This document shows, piece by piece, positions 55,795 through 64,000 of a stretch of 64,000 nt of DNA. Each line of letters begins with the position of its first letter. Positions within the stretch are counted from its first letter, which is position 1. The stretch comes from Christiangramia bathymodioli. GTDB lineage: Bacteria > Bacteroidota > Bacteroidia > Flavobacteriales > Flavobacteriaceae. The stretch spans positions 174,805 through 238,804 of the forward strand of contig SRSL01000005.1 of assembly GCA_009735695.1 (NCBI GenBank), read 5' to 3'. A program made the position numbers and the translations under genes. The notes beneath the pieces were generated by a model. The model saw nothing but the letters and a program-made list of their open reading frames with translations. It was not told where the DNA came from and ran no database searches.

Positions 55795-55967
55795 CAAAAC
55801 AAGTTTGAAAGATAAAACCATTGTTGACTCTCTTTCATTTGTGATAAGAGGTCAATTGAAACAGTGTACACCTAAAAGTAATCCTACTTTTTATCATCAG
55901 AGTGATAACATGCTGTTTCAGTAGAAGCCATTTCATTTTAAAATTTAGAGTGAAATGGCTTTTTTTA
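55795..55967 (+). ncRNA. candidate small RNA with promoter and terminator
   Basis: A stretch of about 173 bases without a reading frame of note. It folds into successive structures: TTGAC-CTCTT (55824-55834) with AAGAG-GTCAA (55846-55855), one bulged T; an outer stem TGAAACAG (55857-55864) with CTGTTTCA (55913-55920) enclosing AAAAGTA-ATCC-TACTTTT and TATCA/TGATA hairpins; then a terminator, AGCCATTTCA (55926-55935) with TGAAATGGCT (55951-55960), followed by T. It does not match tmRNA, RNase P, SRP RNA or 6S RNA features I know. Its target is unknown. Confidence 0.6.
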
Positions 55968-55984
55968 TTTGAAATTTAATATTT

Positions 55985-56075
55985 CTTAACAGGTGAACAG
56001 CCTGTCTTACCTAGGAAAAAAAGCCTAAAAACTGTATATTGCGCGTGAATATTCGCCCTGGTGATACCAGGGCTT
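55985..56075 (+). promoter_or_regulatory. structured leader of icd
   Basis: Three hairpins lie between the small-RNA terminator and icd: ACAGG/CCTGT (55989-56005), TAGG/CCTA (56012-56027) and GCCCTGGT/ACCAGGGC (56055-56073). The last is followed by a short, T-rich stretch (TTCTTT). It ends 36 bases before the ATG and could be an attenuator, or simply a second terminator. Confidence 0.4.
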
Positions 56076-56081
56076 CTTTGA

Positions 56082-58346
<2,265 letters not shown>

Positions 58347-58369
58347 ACTAATAATTATCATTCAGTATA

Positions 58370-58395
58370 AGCCCTGCTGTGCAGGGCTTTTTTTA
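58370..58395 (+). terminator. terminator after icd
   Basis: AGCCCTGC (58370-58377) pairs with GCAGGGCT (58381-58388), followed by T bases. Confidence 0.8.
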
Positions 58396-58483
58396 TGCTT
58401 GAATCGAAATCGTAATAGTTTAATCTTTCGTTAAATCATGACCGAAATTAGAACAGATTAAACCTGTTGCTGAAATTTGCAAA

Positions 58484-59710
58484 ATGAAGGAAACTTCAGG
58501 AGAAAGAAACAAAAAGAAGGAATATATCATCCTCGTAGTATTGGGTACCCTGATTGCACTGGGGCCATTTTCAATAGACGCTTATCTGCCTGGATTTAAA
58601 AGCATTGCTAATGATTATAATACCACGGTAAGTGCGGTAGGCCTTTCGCTTACAAGTTATTTTATAGGTATTTCCATTGGGCAGCTCGCTTACGGACCAA
58701 TCATGGATAAATACGGCCGTAAAAAACCCTTACTAATCGGTCTCGGAATTTTCTTCCTTTCAGCGCTTAGCTGTATTTACTCCCCAAGCCTGGATTGGTT
58801 AATAATTTCCCGGTTCTTCCTGGCACTTGGTGCAGCTGCAGGAATGGTAGCCGCAAAGGCGATGGTGCGCGATATTTTTCCTGTTAATGAAGTTGCCGGC
58901 GCCATTTCGTTTCTGATGCTTATCATGGGCGGAGCTCCTATTATAGCACCAACGGTTGGAAGTTTTATTATTGAAAGCTTCGGCTGGAAAATGATCTTCC
59001 TTTTTTTAGCCATTTTTTGCCTCCTAATGGTGATCAGCGTTACGAGGTTTTTACCTGAAAGTATTATTCCAGATAAACTGGTGAATCTAAAACCAAAACA
59101 GGTAGCGGTTAATTATTTCGGAATCCTGACACACGTGGGATTCTGGTACTTCGCGCTCGCCGGTAGTTTTGCGATCGGTGCGATGTTCGCTTACATTTCC
59201 GATGCACCAAAATTATTTATGGGAAATTTTGGGTTAACAGAAAAGGAATTCGGGTTACTGTTCGGGCTAAACGCTGGTGGACTGATCCTGGGTAGCCAGC
59301 TTAACCGGCTGTTTTTGAGAAGGTACACCGCATTACAAATAAGCCTGTTTAACAGCGTTTGCCTGGTGGTGCTGGGTTTATTACTTCTTATTAGCGCCTA
59401 TTTCCAAATGGGATTTCTTATCACTGCAATCCTGATATTTTCGGTGCTTTTCCTGCTCGGATTTCAGAATCCTAATACCACCGCTCTTTCATTGGAGCCC
59501 TTCAGCCGGAAAGCAGGAAGAGCCTCAGCCTTAATCGGCAGTTTAAAGATGATCTTCGGGGCACTTACTTCTTTTATTATCAGTCTTTTTCACACAACAA
59601 GCCTTATTCCCTTAGCGATAGTCGTTTTAACTTCCCTATCTTGCAGCAGTATTCTCCTTTTTATCTATATAAGAAAACAGAATAGAAGTATCAATTTAAG
59701 TGAAGCATAA
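58484..59710 (+). CDS. MFS efflux transporter, Bcr/CflA family
   Basis: A 408-residue protein with 12 predicted membrane helices. ALGPFSIDAYLPGF and YGPIMDKYGRKKPLL (motif A) are typical of Bcr/CflA drug exporters. Substrate unknown. It is 30 bases before the TonB receptor gene. Confidence 0.9.
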   Translation: MKETSGERNKKKEYIILVVLGTLIALGPFSIDAYLPGFKSIANDYNTTVSAVGLSLTSYFIGISIGQLAYGPIMDKYGRKKPLLIGLGIFFLSALSCIYSPSLDWLIISRFFLALGAAAGMVAAKAMVRDIFPVNEVAGAISFLMLIMGGAPIIAPTVGSFIIESFGWKMIFLFLAIFCLLMVISVTRFLPESIIPDKLVNLKPKQVAVNYFGILTHVGFWYFALAGSFAIGAMFAYISDAPKLFMGNFGLTEKEFGLLFGLNAGGLILGSQLNRLFLRRYTALQISLFNSVCLVVLGLLLLISAYFQMGFLITAILIFSVLFLLGFQNPNTTALSLEPFSRKAGRASALIGSLKMIFGALTSFIISLFHTTSLIPLAIVVLTSLSCSSILLFIYIRKQNRSINLSEA

Positions 59711-59740
59711 CCTATATTTTTTACACCGAACCTTTTAATT

Positions 59741-62128
59741 TTGAGGCAAAAATTGGAATCCCGTTTCTACTTCTTCCTTATCATCCTCCTATTCGCTTCT
59801 GTTACAAATTATGCGCAGCAGAGTTTTAGCCTGAACGGGACCATAACCGACGCGGCCAGCAATGAAACGCTAATTGGCGTAAATCTGATAGTACCCGAAG
59901 CAGGAACTGGAGTGGTCTCCAACGAATATGGGTATTACTCGCTGAAACTTCCCGAAGGAACCTACGAGATCCGGGTGTCCTATCTTGGTTATAAAACCAT
60001 CACAGACACCATTCAACTTAATGAGAACAAACAGCTCGATTTCGAGATGACCGAAAATTCAGAAAGCCTGGACGAAGTGCTTATCACCAGTGAAAATGAA
60101 GCTTTGAATATCCGGAAGCCTGAAATGAGCGTCAATAAATTATCCATCAATACGATTCAAAGTCTGCCAGTGGTATTCGGGGAGGTAGACGTAGTAAAAT
60201 CGCTGCTATTGCTTCCGGGAGTTTCGAATGCAGGAGAAGGTTCTTCCGGCTTTAATGTGAGAGGTGGAGCCGTGGATCAGAACCTTATTTTACTGGATGA
60301 AGCAACTATTTATAATTCATCGCATTTATTTGGATTCTTTTCCGTTTTTAACCCGGATGCGATCAAGGATCTCAAGCTGTATAAAGGAGGAATTCCGGCC
60401 GAATATGGCGGCCGGGTGTCATCGGTTTTAGATATTTACCAAAGAGATGGGAACAGCAAGGAGTTCCAAATGCAGGGAGGAATTGGCGCCATTTCTAGCA
60501 GGTTGCTTGCAGAAGGGCCTATCGTAAAGGATAAAGGTTCTTTCCTTATTGGAGGAAGAAGTTCTTATGCTCATTTGTTTTTAAAGCTCACCGATAATGA
60601 AAACACCGCTTATTTTTATGATCTGAATACGAAATTAAGTTATCAGCTGGACCGGAAGAACAAATTGTTGCTTTCAGGTTATTTCGGTAGGGATGTGTTC
60701 AACATCAGCCAGAATTTTGAGAATACCTACGGAAATGCAGTTTTGAATCTCAGGTGGAATCATTTGTTTTCAGATAATATTTTCACCAATCTCTCTGCGA
60801 TCTTCAGCGACTATTATTATGGTCTTAATCTGAATTTTGTAGGCTTTAATTGGGATAGCGGGATTACCAATATGAATATCAAATATGATTTCAATCATTA
60901 TGTGAACGATCAGCTTCAGCTGAAGTATGGAATGCATAATACGTATTACGAATTCAATCCCGGCGAGATCAAACCAATTGATGAAAATTCAGGGATCAAT
61001 TACTTTAAGCTTACCAATAAATATGCAGTTGAAACTGCCCTGTATATTTCGGCTGAACATAGACTAACTCAAAATCTTTCCGCAGAATATGGACTTAGAT
61101 TAAGTAACTTTTTCCGTCTAGGCCAGGACGAATTCAATCTATATGAAAATGATCATCCCATAGTATATAATTCAGAAAGAGGTATTTATAGAGAAGCTGA
61201 TATCCTGGAAACCGAATCTTATTCACGCGGTGACCTCTTGAAAAGTTATAACAATTTTGAGCCCAGGTTGGCGCTGGCTTATACGCTAAACGATCACACC
61301 TCCATCAAAGCAAGTTATAATAGGATGGCTCAATACCTGCATTTGATTTCAAACACAAGTTCACCCACTCCTCTAGATGTTTGGGCCCCCAGCGGACCCT
61401 ATATCAAACCTCAGGTTTTGGATCAATATGCATTGGGATATTTCAAAAATATCGACAATAGAAACTACTCTCTGGAAGTTGAAGGCTTTTATAAGCAAAT
61501 AGACAATCGTATCGACTATATAGATGGCGCGAATTTGATCGCCAACAATGCGGTTGAGCGTATTGTTCTAAACGGGGAAGGTCGGGCTTATGGTATGGAA
61601 GTTCTTTTCAGAAAAAATAAAGGTAAGCTTACGGGTTGGCTCAGCTATACACTCTCAAAATCTGAACAAAGAACCCCCGGGAGAACTCCGGAAGAAATTG
61701 GGATCAATAATGGCCAATGGTATAATGCAAATTTTGACAAACCCCATGACCTGAGCCTTACGGCGACTTATGAATTGAATAAAAAGTGGCAGTTCAATGC
61801 AAATTTCATTTATCAAACCGGGCTGGCCACTACCTTCCCTAACGCTCAGTATGAGTACGAAGGGATCACCATTCCCGTATATGGCGAACGAAATTCAGAC
61901 CGTTTACCTGATTATCACAGGCTGGATCTTTCTGCGACCCTTACTCCGAAGAAAAATAAGAACAGGGATTTTCAATCATCGTGGAATTTTGGCGTATATA
62001 ATGTTTATAATAGAATGAATGCAAATTCGATAAGTTTCAGAGAAAACCCAGATACCAATATGAACGAAGCGGTTCGATTATCTTTATTTGGGATCATTCC
62101 ATCTGTAACTTATAATTTCAAATTTTAG
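59741..62128 (+). CDS. TonB-dependent receptor with CarboxypepD_reg-like N-terminus
   Basis: A 795-residue outer membrane receptor, starting at TTG 59741 or TTG 59753. Signal to about residue 25; a carboxypeptidase regulatory-like domain (LNGTITDAASNETLIGVNL) follows, then the plug (GFNVRGGAVDQNLILLDEA) and a barrel with a terminal aromatic residue (VTYNFKF). It is paired with a DUF4249 lipoprotein, a common Bacteroidota pair for an unknown ligand. Confidence 0.92.
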   Translation: MRQKLESRFYFFLIILLFASVTNYAQQSFSLNGTITDAASNETLIGVNLIVPEAGTGVVSNEYGYYSLKLPEGTYEIRVSYLGYKTITDTIQLNENKQLDFEMTENSESLDEVLITSENEALNIRKPEMSVNKLSINTIQSLPVVFGEVDVVKSLLLLPGVSNAGEGSSGFNVRGGAVDQNLILLDEATIYNSSHLFGFFSVFNPDAIKDLKLYKGGIPAEYGGRVSSVLDIYQRDGNSKEFQMQGGIGAISSRLLAEGPIVKDKGSFLIGGRSSYAHLFLKLTDNENTAYFYDLNTKLSYQLDRKNKLLLSGYFGRDVFNISQNFENTYGNAVLNLRWNHLFSDNIFTNLSAIFSDYYYGLNLNFVGFNWDSGITNMNIKYDFNHYVNDQLQLKYGMHNTYYEFNPGEIKPIDENSGINYFKLTNKYAVETALYISAEHRLTQNLSAEYGLRLSNFFRLGQDEFNLYENDHPIVYNSERGIYREADILETESYSRGDLLKSYNNFEPRLALAYTLNDHTSIKASYNRMAQYLHLISNTSSPTPLDVWAPSGPYIKPQVLDQYALGYFKNIDNRNYSLEVEGFYKQIDNRIDYIDGANLIANNAVERIVLNGEGRAYGMEVLFRKNKGKLTGWLSYTLSKSEQRTPGRTPEEIGINNGQWYNANFDKPHDLSLTATYELNKKWQFNANFIYQTGLATTFPNAQYEYEGITIPVYGERNSDRLPDYHRLDLSATLTPKKNKNRDFQSSWNFGVYNVYNRMNANSISFRENPDTNMNEAVRLSLFGIIPSVTYNFKF

Positions 62129-62935
62129 ATGAAAGCCTGGAAATTATATTTGTTGAGTTCATTTCTGATCCTTACATCATGTGAAGAGGTGATTGAGGTA
62201 GACCTGGAAGAAAGCGAGCCACGCCTGGTTGTAGAAGCATCTATAATCTGGCTGAAAGGTTCTACCGGAAACCAGCAAAGCATTAGACTCTCTAAAACTT
62301 CTCCGTTTTATCAGGAAGAAGTTGAACCTGTTCTTAATGCCGAGGTTAACATTTATTCAGCAAACGGAAGAGAATTCAACTTTTCACATAGTGGAAATGG
62401 AGTGTACATTAGCAACACATTCGAACCTATCCTTAACCAGGATTATTATCTTGAATTAACTTATAATGACCAACTCTATACAGCAACCGAAAGAATGATG
62501 CCGGTGACTGATATTGATTATGTGGAGCAGTCAAATTCGGGCGGTTTTACAGGTGATGATATTGAGATCAAAGCCTACTATACCGATCCTGCCGACCAGG
62601 AAAACTATTATCTGTTCAAATTCCTTACCGATGATCTAAGCCTGGAGTTTTACGAAGATGAATTCACTAACGGAAATCAAATATTTGGGTATTATTCAGA
62701 TGAGGATCTTGAAAAAGGGGATGAAATCGATATTTTTATGGAAGGAATTTCCCGGGACTATTTTGAATATCTTTTTATTCTTCGTTCTCAAGTTGGCAAT
62801 AATGGTGGAGGTCCTTTTGAAACCATGCCGGCCACTGTAAAGGGTAATGTGATCAACCAGTCCAACCGGGAAGATTATCCATTTGGATATTTCAGATTAT
62901 CACAGGCTGATTCAACCAGTTATATAATAGAATAA
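62129..62935 (+). CDS. DUF4249 family lipoprotein
   Basis: A 268-residue lipoprotein (lipobox LTSC, Cys18). The start EEVIEVDLEESEPRLVVEA is the family mark. It is expected to sit with the TonB receptor encoded directly before it, with no gap. Function unknown. Confidence 0.85.
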   Translation: MKAWKLYLLSSFLILTSCEEVIEVDLEESEPRLVVEASIIWLKGSTGNQQSIRLSKTSPFYQEEVEPVLNAEVNIYSANGREFNFSHSGNGVYISNTFEPILNQDYYLELTYNDQLYTATERMMPVTDIDYVEQSNSGGFTGDDIEIKAYYTDPADQENYYLFKFLTDDLSLEFYEDEFTNGNQIFGYYSDEDLEKGDEIDIFMEGISRDYFEYLFILRSQVGNNGGGPFETMPATVKGNVINQSNREDYPFGYFRLSQADSTSYIIE

Positions 62936-63156
62936 TGAAACACACTAACAAGAAAGTTCTAACAACCGGACTCAAATATCTAGCAGGAGCCCTGCCATTG
63001 GTAATGATAGGGCCTTCCGTATTATTTTCAGCCTTTAATAATCAGGATAAAAGCTTATTTATTCCAATACTATTACTTGGCGTTGTAGCATCGGGCACTG
63101 CGATATTTTTAATGTTTAAAGGAATCCTAACGATCATCAAAGCTTTGTTCGATTGA
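62935..63156 (+). CDS. small two-helix membrane protein, DUF6095-like
   Basis: A 73-residue protein. Two membrane helices (about 13-32 and 42-62) are separated by NNQDKSLF. The start KHTNKKVLTTGLKYLAGALP is like a flavobacterial family I recall as DUF6095. Its start overlaps the previous stop by one base. Function unknown. Confidence 0.7.
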   Translation: MKHTNKKVLTTGLKYLAGALPLVMIGPSVLFSAFNNQDKSLFIPILLLGVVASGTAIFLMFKGILTIIKALFD

Positions 63157-63675
63157 TTACTCGACCAGCAATCTAAATTTTCCGTTTGAAATTTTCTGCA
63201 AACTTTCATCATCGATGTTCTGACCAGTAAATTGGAAATTCCCTGCTATAAAAATTCCATCGTCATTTATGATTTCAATGAAATTTTGCTCTAATTCGTT
63301 TGGTCCGGGGTTATTACAGCTCCACTGTCCTACTGAAGATTGATCACCATAGGCAATTAGAGTTGGCAACATTGGATTTTCCCCTATAATATATCCATCG
63401 GGGCCTTTATAATCCGGGATTTGAAAACTCACCCATTCTCCGTTCAAGGCAACTGCCATAACTTCAAATTTTAACAACCCTGTTTGGCCAATAAATCTTC
63501 TGGCCGTGATGGTTGCTGTTTTTCCATTCAATAAATAATCATTTCCATTGATGTTTGCGCTCAGATAGACTTCATCATAAAGGTCTTCCTTATCATCTGA
63601 AGAACAGGAAAGAAGAGCGCTTAAAAAAAGGAGAATGATAAAGTGGGGCCACCTGGTTTTTCTTGAATAAAACAT
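63157..63675 (-). CDS. small lipoprotein of unknown function
   Basis: A 172-residue protein from ATG 63675, which gives the lipobox LLSC (Cys24); a longer in-frame start exists. It has a beta-rich middle (YLSANINGNDYLLNGKTATI) similar in style to DUF6252-type flavobacterial lipoproteins; that link is tentative. Its stop codon touches the stop of the convergent gene. The spacer 63676-63854 holds no gene I can see. Confidence 0.65.
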   Translation of the reverse strand: MFYSRKTRWPHFIILLFLSALLSCSSDDKEDLYDEVYLSANINGNDYLLNGKTATITARRFIGQTGLLKFEVMAVALNGEWVSFQIPDYKGPDGYIIGENPMLPTLIAYGDQSSVGQWSCNNPGPNELEQNFIEIINDDGIFIAGNFQFTGQNIDDESLQKISNGKFRLLVE

Positions 63676-63854
63676 AACTAAACTATTTTGATTGATAAAT
63701 GATGTACTGAAAGTAGTATAATATGTAGTACAAGACAATAGGTAAAAATACCCTAAATTATTTATAACCAGTTATTTATGAATTATAAAGAAGACACTAC
63801 TAAATTGAGGCTTATTAAATTCTAAGGTAATTCAGGTAGCAAAATAATGCGCAT

Positions 63855-63884
63855 AAAAAAACCCCTTCAGGATTACTGAAGGGG
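63855..63884 (-). terminator. terminator after 5S rRNA
   Basis: CCCCTTCAG (63862-63870) pairs with CTGAAGGGG (63876-63884). On the minus strand it is followed by a run of T (A at 63855-63861). Confidence 0.85.
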
Positions 63885-63895
63885 TTTCAAAGGAA

Positions 63896-64000
<105 letters not shown>

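Noticed and set aside
55795..55967. Small RNA as 6S RNA.
   Set aside because: The two ends do not pair to form the long closing stem with a central bubble.

Overview
The window is a 64 kb piece of a Bacteroidota chromosome, most likely a marine flavobacterium (Flavobacteriaceae; protein style and gene order suggest the Gramella/Christiangramia group, an inference from memory). The signs are promoters of the form TTG-N19-TAnnTTTG, weak ribosome binding sites with many TTG starts, a type IX secretion (T9SS) sorting domain, a CarboxypepD_reg-type TonB receptor paired with a DUF4249 lipoprotein, a Bacteroidota-type RNA polymerase omega, and an RprX/RprY-like two-component system.

Layout. 1-2540: the end of an AT-rich PLD/DEAD-type helicase with a DUF3427-like tail, then palindromic repeats and a tRNA-Ser; this looks like the edge of an acquired island. 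2796-9143: SGNH hydrolase, M28 peptidase, a repeat-filled spacer, pcm, a Gfo/Idh/MocA oxidoreductase, 3-hydroxybutyryl-CoA dehydrogenase and a DUF1015 protein. 9196-14966: a tight plus-strand run of YggS, an exonuclease/GIY-YIG fusion, a DUF3857 protein, a voltage-gated ion channel with a zinc ribbon, and miaA. 14956-20349: an 1,800-residue HYR-repeat protein exported by T9SS. 20549-26352: response regulator/histidine kinase, coaE, YbbR, a glycosyltransferase and fabI. 26548-31507: operon bamD-rpoZ-coaBC-DUF4835-recN. 31647-39270: dapA and a six-gene operon GNAT-prmC-LOG-VOC-ligA-VanX-like. 39299-42827: ribD, HAD phosphatase, DMT transporter, YigZ and a thioesterase. 43032-45659: dnaA, protein tyrosine phosphatase and an RsmI-like methyltransferase. 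45656-48866: lysozyme-like protein, mltG, GNAT and dapF. 49000-53912: htrA, gap, a coiled-coil membrane protein, trmD and rplS. 54139-59710: subtilisin-like lipoprotein, a candidate small RNA, monomeric icd and an MFS efflux pump. 59741-64000: TonB receptor, DUF4249 lipoprotein, DUF6095-like protein, a small lipoprotein, and the 3' part of a 5S rRNA.

Most of the window is chromosomal housekeeping: cell wall precursors and remodelling (dapA, dapF, mltG, VanX-like), envelope assembly and stress (bamD, htrA, two-component system), CoA biosynthesis (coaE, coaBC), DNA repair and replication (ligA, recN, dnaA) and translation (miaA, trmD, rplS, prmC). The less expected material is noncoding: (i) a strongly folded candidate small RNA with its own promoter and terminator at 55795-55967; (ii) a GTTAAM-N5-GTTAAA box shared by the histidine kinase operon and htrA; (iii) a 66 bp cloverleaf-like palindromic unit at 46439-46504; and (iv) several families of short intergenic repeats. 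No CRISPR array, insertion sequence or complete defence system was seen.
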